Below are positions 1-11,659 of a stretch of 64,000 nucleotides of DNA, piece after piece. Position 1 is the first letter of the stretch, and each line of letters begins with the position of its first letter. Source of the DNA: Clavibacter californiensis (GTDB lineage Bacteria > Actinomycetota > Actinomycetes > Actinomycetales > Microbacteriaceae); the NCBI RefSeq assembly GCF_021952865.1, contig NZ_CP040792.1, positions 1,612,001-1,676,000 on the forward strand, given 5' to 3'. The notes beneath the pieces were generated by a model. It ran no database searches and was not told the origin of the DNA. It saw only the letters and a list, made by a program, of their open reading frames with translations. The translations under genes were made by a program, and so were the position numbers.

Positions 1-1218
1 ATCCGGGCGCGCGACGTGCACACGCGACCGACGCCCCGGCTCGGCGGCGTCGCCATGTTCGCCGGCATCCTGGTCGCGTTCGCCGTGGCCTCGCAGGTCT
101 CCTGGTTCAGCCTGGTCTTCGACCGGCCGGGTCCGGTGTTCGCGATCCTCGGCGCCGCGCTCATGATCGTCGTCATCGGCGTCCTCGACGACGTCTACGA
201 CCTCGACTGGATGATCAAGCTCGCCGGCCAGATCCTCGCTGCGGGCCTCCTCGCCTGGCAGGGCGTCGCGATCTCCTCGCTGCCGATCGGCGGCCTCACC
301 GTCGGCTCGTCGCAGATGTCGATCATGCTGACGATCTTCGCGATCGTGCTCGTGATGAACGCCGTCAACTTCATCGACGGGCTCGACGGCCTGGTCGCGG
401 GAGTGGCGATCATCGCGAACGGCGCCTTCTTCCTCTACAGCTTCCTGCTCTCGGACACCGCCACCGGCCAGACCGAGCGCTTCAACCTGGCGTCCCTCAT
501 CAGCGCGATCCTCATCGGCGCGTGCCTCGGCTTCCTCCCCTTCAACTGGCACCCCGCGAAGCTGTTCATGGGCGACGCCGGCGCGCTGCTCGTCGGCCTC
601 CTCATGGCCACGAGCGCTATCGCCGTCACGGGCGAGATCGACCCGAACCCGGAGACGTTCGGCCGCTCGCAGCTGCTGCCCGCGTTCCTGCCGATCCTCC
701 TGCCGTTCGCGATCCTCATCGTCCCGCTGCTCGACTTCGCCCTCGCGGTGTTCCGGCGCCTCAAGGCCGGAAAGTCGCCCTTCAGCGCCGACCGCAAGCA
801 CCTGCACCACCGCCTGCTCGACATGGGCCACTCGCGCCTGCACGCGACGCTGATCTTCTACGCGTGGACGGGCGTCGTGTCCGCCGGCTGCCTGCTCATG
901 TTCGTCGTGCAGCCGTACGCGTGGGGCGTGGCCTTCATCGCGGTCGGCATGGTGGCATGCGCGGTCGTGACCCTGGCCCCGCTGAGCCGCCGCAAGCGCC
1001 TCGAGGCCGCCGCGCAGCTCGTGCCCGCCGACGCCGAGTCCGATGACGCCGCGGCGTACGACCCGCTCGACGAGGCCGCGGTCGACCGGCCGCTCGCGCG
1101 CCTCACGGAGTCCGAGCTGGAGGAGGTCGAGCGCGAGCACGCCGAGCTCGCCACGGGAGCCATCGCGACCCGCCCCACCGACGCCCCGAACCCGGGGACA
1201 GCCAAGGAGACGACATGA
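1..1218 (+). CDS. wecA: WecA/TagO-type undecaprenyl-phosphate sugar-1-phosphate transferase (5' partial)
   Basis: Integral membrane enzyme that transfers a sugar-1-phosphate (GlcNAc-1-P in the best known members) from a UDP-sugar to undecaprenyl phosphate, the first membrane step of cell-wall polymer synthesis. The frame is open from base 1 and the first visible residues (RARDVHTRPTPRLGG) are internal to the family, so the true start lies upstream; a GTG at 16 is unlikely to be the start. Visible motifs: DDVYDL near fragment residue 63, NFIDGLDGL near 123, the catalytic-type FMGDAGALL near 190, and the HLHHR cytoplasmic loop near 267, with about ten hydrophobic segments. The C-terminal 70 residues are charged and poorly conserved. 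It overlaps the next gene by 4 bp (ATGA). The position just upstream of atp genes matches Mycobacterium wecA as I recall it. Family certain, exact sugar inferred. Confidence 0.9.
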   Translation: MRARDVHTRPTPRLGGVAMFAGILVAFAVASQVSWFSLVFDRPGPVFAILGAALMIVVIGVLDDVYDLDWMIKLAGQILAAGLLAWQGVAISSLPIGGLTVGSSQMSIMLTIFAIVLVMNAVNFIDGLDGLVAGVAIIANGAFFLYSFLLSDTATGQTERFNLASLISAILIGACLGFLPFNWHPAKLFMGDAGALLVGLLMATSAIAVTGEIDPNPETFGRSQLLPAFLPILLPFAILIVPLLDFALAVFRRLKAGKSPFSADRKHLHHRLLDMGHSRLHATLIFYAWTGVVSAGCLLMFVVQPYAWGVAFIAVGMVACAVVTLAPLSRRKRLEAAAQLVPADAESDDAAAYDPLDEAAVDRPLARLTESELEEVEREHAELATGAIATRPTDAPNPGTAKETT

Positions 1219-1685
1219 CCGACAGCCCGAGCGCCCCCGCCCCGGCCCAGACCCCCGCGAAGAAGGACGTCTTCACGCGCATCCTCATCGGGGGAGCGCT
1301 GCTCGCCCTCGCCATCGCGGTGGTCGGCGGCATCGTCGGCTTCGCGGTCGACGGCGGCCGCGGCCTCCTCAGCGCCGTCATCGGCAGCGCCATGGCCCTC
1401 GTCTTCCTCGGGCTCACGGCCGGCAGCATCCTCTTCGCGAACCGGTTCCAGTCCTCGCCCATCTACCCGACGCTGTTCTTCTCGGTCGTGCTCGGCGCGT
1501 GGCTGCTCAAGTTCGTGGTGTTCCTCGCGGTCGCGATGGTGCTCAAGGAGCAGCAGTGGATCAACCTGGTCGTGCTCTTCGTGACGGTGATCGTGGGCGT
1601 CGTGGGCACCCTCGCGATGGACATGATCGTGATCACCAGGGCCCGCGTCGGCTACGTCAGCGACGCACAGCTCCCCGGGCGCTGA
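1215..1685 (+). CDS. AtpI-like small membrane protein upstream of ATP synthase genes
   Basis: A 156-residue protein with a hydrophilic Ala/Pro/Lys N-terminus of about 20 residues and four predicted membrane helices. The sequence itself is not diagnostic. Size, topology and position directly before atpB suggest the ATP synthase protein I-like group, which assists Fo rotor assembly or ion uptake in other bacteria. The ATG overlaps the stop of the preceding transferase by 4 bp, so the two are probably translationally coupled. The 150-bp gap before atpB suggests atp may also have its own promoter. The function is inferred from context only. Confidence 0.65.
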   Translation: MTDSPSAPAPAQTPAKKDVFTRILIGGALLALAIAVVGGIVGFAVDGGRGLLSAVIGSAMALVFLGLTAGSILFANRFQSSPIYPTLFFSVVLGAWLLKFVVFLAVAMVLKEQQWINLVVLFVTVIVGVVGTLAMDMIVITRARVGYVSDAQLPGR

Positions 1686-1839
1686 CCGCGCGCCCTCGGG
1701 CCGCGGGAGGAGGGGACGCGATTAGTCAGGGCACCCTCATTGTTGATAGTCTCTGTCAAGACGATTCCCGTCGGGCCGTGCCCAGATCCACCTCACGCCG
1801 GCGTCTTCTCACCCCATCCGTTCGTCGCCGCGAGAGCTC
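1686..1839. promoter_or_regulatory. Intergenic region upstream of the atp cluster
   Basis: This 154-bp gap has a locally A+T-richer stretch around 1721-1765 containing TTGTTGATAGTCTCTGTC. A TTGTTG at 1740 and a TAGTCT at 1747 are candidate promoter elements but their spacing fits no standard pair, so this is the likely location of the atp promoter rather than a defined one. I see no gene in it. Confidence 0.35.
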
Positions 1840-3545
<1,706 letters not shown>

Positions 3546-3546
<1 letters not shown>

Positions 3547-4337
3547 TGGGCAGTGCATCGCGCGCATCGCTCGATTCCGCACGCCGCGTCCTGGCGGAGC
3601 TCGGGGGCGTCGACCTGTCGACGGCCGGTCAGCTCCTCGGAGCCGGCCGCGCCATCGGCGGATCCACGCACCTGCTCTCCGCGCTCGCGGACACCGGCAT
3701 CGCGCCGGAGGTCAAGCACAGCATCGTGGACCGGGTCTTCGGCTCCACCGTCCAGGAGCCGGCGCTCCGCGTCCTCCGCGCGGTCGTCGACGGCCGCTGG
3801 TCGTCGCACGACGAGCTGCTGGCGGGCATCGAGGAGCTCGGCATCCGCGCCGTCGCGATCTCGGCGCCCGAGGGCACGCCCGTCGAGTCCGAGCTGTTCA
3901 CGTTCGGACGCGCGGTGTCCACCGACGACGGCCTCGAGCTGGCGTTCGGCGACAAGCTGGGCGACCCCGAGGCCAAGTCGACGCTCGTCCACCGTCTCCT
4001 CGACGGCCGGGCATCGGAGCAGACGGTCGTCATCGTGGAGCAGCTCGTGCAGCAGCCCCGCGGCCGCCGCATCGGCGAGCTCGTCCGTCACGCCGCCACC
4101 CTCGTGGCCGACCAGGCGGGCCTCACCATCGCCACGGTCAGCGTCGCCTCGCCCCTGTCGCCCGAGCAGTCGGAGCGCCTCGCGCAGGCGCTGAGCCGCC
4201 GGTACTCCCGGCGGATCGAGCTGAACCAGGTCGTGGACCGCGACCTCGTCGGCGGCCTCCGCGTCCAGATCGGCGATGACGTCATCGACGGCAGCGTCGC
4301 CACCAGGATCAACGATTTGAGACTCCAGTTCGCCTGA
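3546..4337 (+). CDS. atpH: F1Fo ATP synthase subunit delta
   Basis: The 263-residue delta subunit joins the top of F1 to the b stalk. It is longer than the roughly 180-residue enterobacterial type; extended delta subunits are usual in actinobacteria. The C-terminal part has the conserved delta signature around [16 protein letters not shown] with the final VRIGD-like strand ([11 protein letters not shown]) and closing LRLQFA. The ATG at 3546 was chosen because it overlaps the atpF stop and begins the delta homology ([14 protein letters not shown]); the frame is open further upstream but that part is antisense-like noise within atpF. Confidence 0.93.
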
Positions 4338-4338
4338 C

Positions 4339-4374
4339 CGGCGGGCGTCACCTCGGGAGCCGTCCGCTCTCGTG
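4339..4374. repeat. GC-rich element between atpH and atpA, near-copy of the element after atpC
   Basis: A 36-nt stretch matching 8763-8799 at about 32 of 37 aligned positions with one gap. Both copies directly follow an atp stop codon. The 8763 copy folds as an imperfect hairpin; this copy folds less well. It may be an attenuator, an mRNA processing or stability element, or a chance similarity. Confidence 0.4.
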
Positions 4375-4392
4375 AATGCAAAGGGAAAGAAG

Positions 4393-6030
4393 ATGGCAGA
4401 ACTTTCGATCAGCCCCGACGAGATCCGGGACGCGCTCAAGGACTTCGTGCAGTCCTACGAGCCCGGCAAGGCCTCGACCACCGAGGTCGGCTACGTGCTC
4501 GACGCGGGCGACGGAATCGCCCACGTGCAGGGCCTGCCCGGCGTCATGGCCAACGAGCTCATCACGTTCGCCGACGGGACCCTGGGCCTCGCCCAGAACC
4601 TGGAGGAGAGCGAGATCGGCGTCATCGTGCTCGGCGAGTTCGCCGGCATCGAGGAGGGCATGGAGGTGCGCCGCACCGGCGAGGTGCTCTCCGTCCCCGT
4701 CGGCGACGGCTACCTCGGTCGCGTCGTGGACCCGCTGGGCAACCCCATCGACGGCCAGGGCGAGATCGCGACCGAGGGCCGCCGCGCCCTCGAGCTCCAG
4801 GCGCCCGGCGTCATGCAGCGCAAGAGCGTCCACGAGCCCATGCAGACCGGCATCAAGGCCATCGACGCCATGATCCCGATCGGCCGCGGCCAGCGCCAGC
4901 TCATCATCGGCGACCGCCAGACCGGCAAGACGGCCATCGCCATCGACACGATCATCAACCAGAAGGCCAACTGGGAGTCCGGCGACACGAACAAGCAGGT
5001 GCGCTGCATCTACGTCGCCATCGGCCAGAAGGGCTCCACCATCGCCTCGGTGAAGGGCGCCCTCGAGGAGGCCGGCGCCATGGAGTACACGACCATCGTC
5101 GCGTCCCCCGCGTCCGACCCCGCCGGCTTCAAGTACCTCGCGCCCTACACCGGCTCGGCCATCGGCCAGCACTGGATGTACGGCGGCAAGCACGTCCTCA
5201 TCATCTTCGACGACCTGTCCAAGCAGGCCGAGGCCTACCGCGCCGTCTCCCTCCTCCTGCGCCGCCCGCCGGGACGCGAGGCGTACCCCGGCGACGTGTT
5301 CTACCTGCACTCCCGCCTGCTCGAGCGCTGCGCCAAGCTCTCGGACGAGCTGGGCGCCGGTTCGATGACGGGCCTGCCCATCATCGAGACGAAGGCGAAC
5401 GACGTCTCGGCGTACATCCCGACCAACGTGATCTCGATCACCGACGGCCAGATCTTCCTCCAGTCGGACCTGTTCAACGCGAACCAGCGTCCCGCGGTGG
5501 ACGTCGGCATCTCGGTCTCCCGCGTCGGCGGCGACGCCCAGGTGAAGAGCATCAAGAAGGTCTCCGGCACGCTCAAGCTCGAGCTCGCGCAGTACCGCTC
5601 CCTCGAGGCGTTCGCGATCTTCGCGTCCGATCTCGACGCGGCCAGCCGTCGTCAGCTCGCCCGCGGCGCGCGCCTCACCGAGCTGCTCAAGCAGCCCCAG
5701 TACTCGCCCTTCCCCATCGAGGAGCAGGTCGTCTCGATCTGGGCGGGCACGAAGGGCAAGCTCGACGAGGTCCCCGTCGAGGACATCCTCCGCTTCGAGC
5801 GGGAGCTGCTCGACCACCTCCACCGCAACACGGAGGTGCTGTCGCAGCTCAAGGAGAAGAACGTCCTCACCGACGACATCGTCGACGCGATGGACAAGGC
5901 CGTGGACCGGTTCAAGCTCGAGTTCCAGACGGGCGAGGGCAAGCCCCTCGCCTCCGTGGGATCCGAGAAGTTCGAGCCCGCCAAGGCCGAGGACGTCAAC
6001 CAGGAGCAGATCGTCAAGGGCAAGCGCTGA
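4393..6030 (+). CDS. atpA: F1Fo ATP synthase subunit alpha
   Basis: The non-catalytic nucleotide-binding subunit of the F1 hexamer, 545 residues, normal length. The Walker A motif GDRQTGKT is at residues 173-180, and the Walker B strand VLIIFDDLS and the ATP synthase signature near [14 protein letters not shown] are present. The ATG at 4393 was preferred over an upstream in-frame GTG at 4372 because the purine-rich AAGGGAAAGAAG sits at the right distance and [11 protein letters not shown] is the usual N-terminus. It is followed after 49 bp by atpG. Confidence 0.97.
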   Translation: MAELSISPDEIRDALKDFVQSYEPGKASTTEVGYVLDAGDGIAHVQGLPGVMANELITFADGTLGLAQNLEESEIGVIVLGEFAGIEEGMEVRRTGEVLSVPVGDGYLGRVVDPLGNPIDGQGEIATEGRRALELQAPGVMQRKSVHEPMQTGIKAIDAMIPIGRGQRQLIIGDRQTGKTAIAIDTIINQKANWESGDTNKQVRCIYVAIGQKGSTIASVKGALEEAGAMEYTTIVASPASDPAGFKYLAPYTGSAIGQHWMYGGKHVLIIFDDLSKQAEAYRAVSLLLRRPPGREAYPGDVFYLHSRLLERCAKLSDELGAGSMTGLPIIETKANDVSAYIPTNVISITDGQIFLQSDLFNANQRPAVDVGISVSRVGGDAQVKSIKKVSGTLKLELAQYRSLEAFAIFASDLDAASRRQLARGARLTELLKQPQYSPFPIEEQVVSIWAGTKGKLDEVPVEDILRFERELLDHLHRNTEVLSQLKEKNVLTDDIVDAMDKAVDRFKLEFQTGEGKPLASVGSEKFEPAKAEDVNQEQIVKGKR

Positions 6031-6079
6031 CGCGCTCGCCCCACCGATCCGCCACCGACCGAGACCGATAGGGAGACTC

Positions 6080-6979
6080 ATGGGAGCGCAACTCCGGGTC
6101 TACACGCAGAAGATCAAGTCCGCGCAGACGACGAAGAAGATCACCCGCGCGATGGAGCTGATCTCCGCGTCGCGCATCCAGAAGGCGCAGCAGCGGATGG
6201 CGGCGTCCGCGCCGTACTCCCGCGCCGTCACGCGCGCGGTCTCGGCGGTGGCGACGTTCTCCAACGTCGACCACATCCTCACGACCGAGCCCGAGAAGGT
6301 GGAGCGGGCGGCGATCGTCATCTTCGCCTCCGACCGCGGCCTCGCCGGCGCGTTCAGCTCCAGCGTCCTGAAGGAGTCGGAGCAGCTCGGCGAGCTGCTC
6401 CGCTCGCAGGGCAAGGAGATCGTCTACTACCTGGTGGGCCGCAAGGCCGTGGGGTACTTCAAGTTCCGCAAGCGGGATTCGGAGCGCATCTGGACCGGCA
6501 GCACCGAGAAGCCGGAGTTCGAGACCGCGAAGTCCATCGGCGACGCGCTCGTGGAGAAGTTCGTGACGCCGGCGTCCGAGGGCGGGGTGGACGAGATCCA
6601 CATCGTCTTCAACCGCTTCGTGTCGATCGCGACGCAGAAGCCCGAGGTCGTCCGCCTGCTGCCGCTCGAGGTCGTCGAGGGGGTGGAGGCGCCCGGTGAG
6701 GGTGCCGTCCTGCCGCTCTACGAGTTCGAGCCCGAGGTGGGCGACGTGCTCGACGCGCTGCTGCCCGTCTACATCGAGAGCCGCATCTTCAACGCGATGC
6801 TCCAGTCGGCCGCTTCCGAGCACGCCGCGCGCCAGAAGGCCATGAAGTCGGCGAGCGACAACGCCGACAAGCTCGTGACCACCTACACGCGGCTGCGGAA
6901 CAACGCGCGCCAGACCGAGATCACGCAGCAGATCTCCGAGATCGTCGGCGGCGCGGACGCGCTCGCCTCCAGCAAGTAA
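6080..6979 (+). CDS. atpG: F1Fo ATP synthase subunit gamma
   Basis: The central rotor shaft, 299 residues. The N-terminal helix shows [19 protein letters not shown] and the C-terminal helix shows the conserved [18 protein letters not shown] with [19 protein letters not shown], which form the coiled coil inside the alpha3beta3 ring. ATG 6080 is preceded by AGGGAG. The central Rossmann-like region contains the family pattern [17 protein letters not shown]. Confidence 0.97.
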   Translation: MGAQLRVYTQKIKSAQTTKKITRAMELISASRIQKAQQRMAASAPYSRAVTRAVSAVATFSNVDHILTTEPEKVERAAIVIFASDRGLAGAFSSSVLKESEQLGELLRSQGKEIVYYLVGRKAVGYFKFRKRDSERIWTGSTEKPEFETAKSIGDALVEKFVTPASEGGVDEIHIVFNRFVSIATQKPEVVRLLPLEVVEGVEAPGEGAVLPLYEFEPEVGDVLDALLPVYIESRIFNAMLQSAASEHAARQKAMKSASDNADKLVTTYTRLRNNARQTEITQQISEIVGGADALASSK

Positions 6980-6999
6980 CACTCCTGCTCCACGAATGA

Positions 7000-8475
<1,476 letters not shown>

Positions 8476-8476
8476 C

Positions 8477-8746
8477 ATGGCCCGCGCTGATCTCACGGTG
8501 ACCGTGGTCTCGGCCGACCAGCAGGTCTGGTCTGGCCAGGCGTCCATGGTCGTCGCGCGCACGAGCGAGGGCGAGATCGGCATCCTCGCCGGTCACGAGC
8601 CGCTCCTGGCGATCCTCGCGACCGGCAACGTCCGCATCACGCAGGACGGCGGCGCCGTGATCACGGCCGACGCCGACGAGGGCTTCCTCTCGGTGGAGAA
8701 CGACAACGTGACCGTGGTCGCGCGCAAGGCCGCACTGGTCGCGTAG
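8477..8746 (+). CDS. atpC: F1Fo ATP synthase subunit epsilon, short form
   Basis: Epsilon caps the gamma rotor. The 89-residue product covers only the N-terminal beta-sandwich (ADLTVTVVSADQQVWSG ... GEIGILAGHEPLLAIL) and ends right after it, at VVARKAALVA. The C-terminal two-helix hairpin that inhibits ATP hydrolysis in many bacterial epsilons (usually about 130 residues) is missing. The stop codon is clean and the following bases look like a terminator, so this is a natural short form rather than an obvious frameshift. It is the last gene of the atp cluster. Confidence 0.95.
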   Translation: MARADLTVTVVSADQQVWSGQASMVVARTSEGEIGILAGHEPLLAILATGNVRITQDGGAVITADADEGFLSVENDNVTVVARKAALVA

Positions 8747-8762
8747 CGGCACCTCCGTCCGA

Positions 8763-8799
8763 CGGCGGGCGGTCCCCTCGGGGGCCGTCCGCCTTCGTG
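8763..8799 (+). terminator. Probable terminator after atpC
   Basis: Imperfect GC-rich hairpin: gcgggcggtcccc, loop tcgg, then ggggccgtccgc, with one mismatch and one wobble pair. It lies 17 bp after the atpC stop. There is no clear U-tract, as is common at this G+C content. It is similar in sequence to 4339-4374. Confidence 0.5.
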
Positions 8800-8865
8800 C
8801 GTCCGGGCGGGCGCTGCTCGTCCCCGCCGACCCACCCGTCCAGCCCATCCGATCCCGGAGGTCCC

Positions 8866-9621
8866 GTGCTCGTCCTGCTGCCCCCGTCCGAGACGAAGCG
8901 CGACGGCGGGACGGAGGGATCGCACCTCGACCTCGACCTCCTCGCCTTCCCGGAGCTGACGGCCGAGCGGCGGACGGTCGTGCGGGCCGTCGCCGACCTC
9001 GCCCAGGATCCCGAGGCCGCCGCGCGTGCCCTCAAGCTCGGACCGCGTCAGGCGGGCGAGGTCGAGCGGAACCGCGTGCTCGAGTCGTCGCCGACCATGC
9101 CGGCGCTCCGTCGCTACACCGGCGTGCTGTACGACCCCGTCGGCGCCGACTCCCTGGACGCCGCTCAGCTCGCGTTCGCCGGTCGACACGTGGCCGTGCA
9201 CTCCGCGCTCCTCGGGCCCGTCCGGGCGACCGACCCGATCCCCGCCTACCGGCTCTCGCACGACAGCCGGCTGCCGGGCGTGCGGATGAAGGCGCACTGG
9301 ATGGCCTCGGTCCGCCGCGTGCTGGAGGGGATCCCCGGCCTCGTGCTCGACCTCCGATCGGAGGGATATGCGGCCCTCGGACCGCGCCCTGGCCACGAGG
9401 ACTCCGCCGTGGTGCGCGTGGTCGCCCGAGGTGCGGACGGCACCGTGCGGGCGCTCAACCACTTCAACAAGAAGGCGAAGGGCGAGCTGGTGAGGGCGCT
9501 GATCCTCGCCGGCCGCGACCTCGCATCCGTGGCGGAGCTGCTGGACTGGGCGGAGGACGCCGGCGTCGAGCTGTCACGCGGCGACTCCGGCGAGCTCGTC
9601 CTGGTCGCCGCGCCGCACTGA
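8866..9621 (+). CDS. yaaA: YaaA family protein (DUF328)
   Basis: A 251-residue member of the YaaA/DUF328 family, which in Escherichia coli limits free iron and oxidative DNA damage under peroxide stress and has a DNA-binding fold. The start LVLLPPSETK is the typical N-terminus, and the conserved positively charged blocks RMKAHWMAS and NHFNKKAKGELVR are present. GTG 8866 was chosen because GGAGGT lies 3-4 nt upstream and because the family motif begins there; the open frame extends 23 codons further up without homology. It is convergent with tag, with a gap of only 12 bp. Confidence 0.88.
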   Translation: MLVLLPPSETKRDGGTEGSHLDLDLLAFPELTAERRTVVRAVADLAQDPEAAARALKLGPRQAGEVERNRVLESSPTMPALRRYTGVLYDPVGADSLDAAQLAFAGRHVAVHSALLGPVRATDPIPAYRLSHDSRLPGVRMKAHWMASVRRVLEGIPGLVLDLRSEGYAALGPRPGHEDSAVVRVVARGADGTVRALNHFNKKAKGELVRALILAGRDLASVAELLDWAEDAGVELSRGDSGELVLVAAPH

Positions 9622-9633
9622 CGGTGCCAGCGG

Positions 9634-10227
9634 TCAGGCGGCCAGATGGCAGCCGACGACGTGGTCGTCGACGAGGCCCGATGACTGCATGAGCGCGTAG
9701 ACGGTGGTGGGGCCCACGAAGCGGAGGCCGTGTGCCTTCAGCTCGCGGCTGAGGGCCGTGGACTCGGCGGTGACGGCGGGGATCTCGTCTGCCGACGTCG
9801 GTCGTGGGCGGACCAGGGGATCGGACGCGTGCGCCCAGATCATCCGATCGAGGGCGCCGTCCCCGTGCGCGTCGAGGAGGGTCCGCACGGCGCGCGCGTT
9901 GCCGGCGGCCGCGAGGATCTTCGCGCGGTTGCGGATGATCCCGGCGTCGCCCATGAGCCGCTCGACGTCTCCATCGTCCATGGCGGCGACCGCGTCGATG
10001 TCGAAGCCGTGGAAGACCTCGCGGAAGCGCGGGCGCTTGCGGAGGATGGTGATCCACGACAGGCCCGCCTGGAAGCCCTCGAGGCAGAGCTTCTCGAAGA
10101 GCGGGCGGTCGCCGTGCAACGGACGGCCCCACTCCTCGTCGTGGTACCTCCGGTACTCCGCGTCGGCCGCGGACCAGGCGCAGCGCGCGAGGCCGTCGTC
10201 GCCGACCGCGATCGATGCCCGGGTCAC
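9634..10227 (-). CDS. tag: DNA-3-methyladenine glycosylase I
   Basis: A base excision repair enzyme removing 3-methyladenine from alkylated DNA, 197 residues. The N-terminus RCAWSAADAEYRRYHDEEWG carries the Cys and His of the Tag zinc site, and DHVVGCH at the C-terminus supplies the other His and Cys. The catalytic-type region FEKLCLEGFQAGLSW is conserved. The GTG at 10227 was chosen because it overlaps the ogt stop by 4 bp (GTGA); the frame runs on upstream inside ogt without homology. It is coupled with ogt as an alkylation-damage repair operon. Confidence 0.92.
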   Translation of the reverse strand: MTRASIAVGDDGLARCAWSAADAEYRRYHDEEWGRPLHGDRPLFEKLCLEGFQAGLSWITILRKRPRFREVFHGFDIDAVAAMDDGDVERLMGDAGIIRNRAKILAAAGNARAVRTLLDAHGDGALDRMIWAHASDPLVRPRPTSADEIPAVTAESTALSRELKAHGLRFVGPTTVYALMQSSGLVDDHVVGCHLAA

Positions 10228-10844
10228 GACAGCACCGAGCCCTCGAGCGCGAGGAGCCGCACCTTGGTGGCGACCCCGTCGCCTGCGCTGAAGCCGGTCA
10301 CGCGCCCGTCGGAGCCCAGGACGCGATGGCACGGGACGAGGATGCAGAGCCGGTTGGCCCCGACGGCGCCGCCCACGGCACGCGCACCACCGGGACGACC
10401 CGCCGCCTGCGCGAGTGCACCGTACGTCGTGACACCGCCATGGGGGACGCGGGCCAGCGCCTCCCAGACGGCGACCTGGAACGGGGTCCCCGTCAACCGC
10501 ACCTGGACGTCGAACGTCGTGCGGAGGCCCGCGAAGTACTCGTCGAGCTGCCGGGACGTCTCCGCGAGCACGGGGCTCGGCCTGTCGTCCAGGTGGTCGA
10601 GCGGCAGGACGCCGTCGGTCGCGATGGACAGGGCGACGACCCGGTCGCCCTCGGCCACGAGCTCCAGGCGGCCGACGGGGGAGGGCACCCGGAGGAGAGC
10701 GGCGCCGACGGGAAGCAGCCCCGCTGCGGGCGGGAGCGGACGGCGCGGAGCGGCGTCTGGAGCCGGGGATCCGGGACGGCGACCGCCGGGCGGGGGCGCG
10801 GTCGGGCGCGCGGGGGCGACGGCGGGTGCGGAGGAGGGGGTCAT
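10224..10844 (-). CDS. ogt: Methylated-DNA--[protein]-cysteine S-methyltransferase
   Basis: A suicide repair protein that takes the methyl group from O6-methylguanine. The active-site motif PCHRV carries Cys172, and upstream lie the helix-turn-helix region TPFQVAVWEALARVPHG and the asparagine hinge GANRLC. The product has 206 residues, of which the first 45 or so are a Pro/Ala/Gly-rich tail outside the conserved fold. The ATG lies 6 nt after a TACGGT hexamer and probably starts a leaderless mRNA. It is first gene of a two-gene operon with tag. No regulatory Ada domain is present. Confidence 0.92.
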   Translation of the reverse strand: MTPSSAPAVAPARPTAPPPGGRRPGSPAPDAAPRRPLPPAAGLLPVGAALLRVPSPVGRLELVAEGDRVVALSIATDGVLPLDHLDDRPSPVLAETSRQLDEYFAGLRTTFDVQVRLTGTPFQVAVWEALARVPHGGVTTYGALAQAAGRPGGARAVGGAVGANRLCILVPCHRVLGSDGRVTGFSAGDGVATKVRLLALEGSVLS

Positions 10845-10850
10845 GCGGCG

Positions 10851-10856
10851 ACCGTA
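10851..10856 (-). promoter_or_regulatory. -10 hexamer TACGGT for leaderless ogt
   Basis: TACGGT on the minus strand, 6 nt before the ogt ATG, placing transcription start on or next to the start codon. No clear -35 is seen. Confidence 0.55.
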
Positions 10857-10950
10857 CGACGGGCCGCGCGGATGGCGCCGGGGGCGCCGCGATCGGGGGA
10901 GGGACGGCGAGAGCCGCCGCCGGGGGAGGACGCGGAGGAGCGCGCCGCCG

Positions 10951-11430
10951 TCACCGGGAGCGCCCGTGCCCGTCCTGCGTGTGGACCTTGAGGTAGACGA
11001 ACGTCTCCGTGCTCACGACGCCGTCGAGCGCGCGGATCCGGGCGTTGAGCAGCTCGACCAGCTCCTCGTCGTCCTCGCACACCACCTCGGCGAGCAGGTC
11101 GAAGGTGCCCGCCGTCATGACCACGTAGTCGACGGCGGGGATGTCCGCGAGGGCGTCCGCGACCACGCGCACGTCGCCGCTCACGGTGACGCCGATCATG
11201 GCCTGGCGGGTGAGCCCGAGCTGCTGCGGATCGGTGAGCGCCACGATGCGGATCACGCCCGCGTCCGTGAGCTTCTGCACGCGCTGCCGGACGGCGGCCT
11301 CGCTGAGGCCGACGGCCTTGCCGATCTCGGCGTACGACCGTCGCCCGTCCTCCCGCAGCTGCTCGACGATGGATCGGGAGATCGCGTCGACGGGGAGCCC
11401 GCGGGCGGAGGGGCGCTGCGGCGTGCTCAT
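10951..11430 (-). CDS. Lrp/AsnC family transcriptional regulator
   Basis: A 159-residue regulator. The N-terminal winged helix (ISRSIVEQLREDGRRSYAEI, then GLSEAAVRQRVQKL) is followed by the RAM ligand-binding domain (QAMIGVTVSGDVRVVADAL ... YVVMTAGTFDLLAEVVCED). Such proteins bind amino acids and form octameric discs on DNA. The ATG at 11430 was chosen as the start of homology; a CATGCT hexamer 6 nt upstream would fit leaderless expression. No amino-acid transport or synthesis gene lies next to it, so the target cannot be named; autoregulation is likely for the family. Confidence 0.88.
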   Translation of the reverse strand: MSTPQRPSARGLPVDAISRSIVEQLREDGRRSYAEIGKAVGLSEAAVRQRVQKLTDAGVIRIVALTDPQQLGLTRQAMIGVTVSGDVRVVADALADIPAVDYVVMTAGTFDLLAEVVCEDDEELVELLNARIRALDGVVSTETFVYLKVHTQDGHGRSR

Positions 11431-11659
11431 CGTCCGAGCATGGCAGTCGGGCGGAGGTCGGGCAACCGGATCCGCGGCGAGCGTCCCTCCCCGAGGTCCG
11501 GATGCCCCTCCTCGGCGCCGCACCTGGACTCTGTCCGGCGGCGGCGCAGCAGGCGGTCGGCGCGCGGCCGCCCGGTAGGATCCCTGTCAGCGCGTCCGGC
11601 TGCCCGAGGCCCGGCGCCGACCGCCCGACCGGGCGCCGAGTCCCGATGGAGCCGATGAC

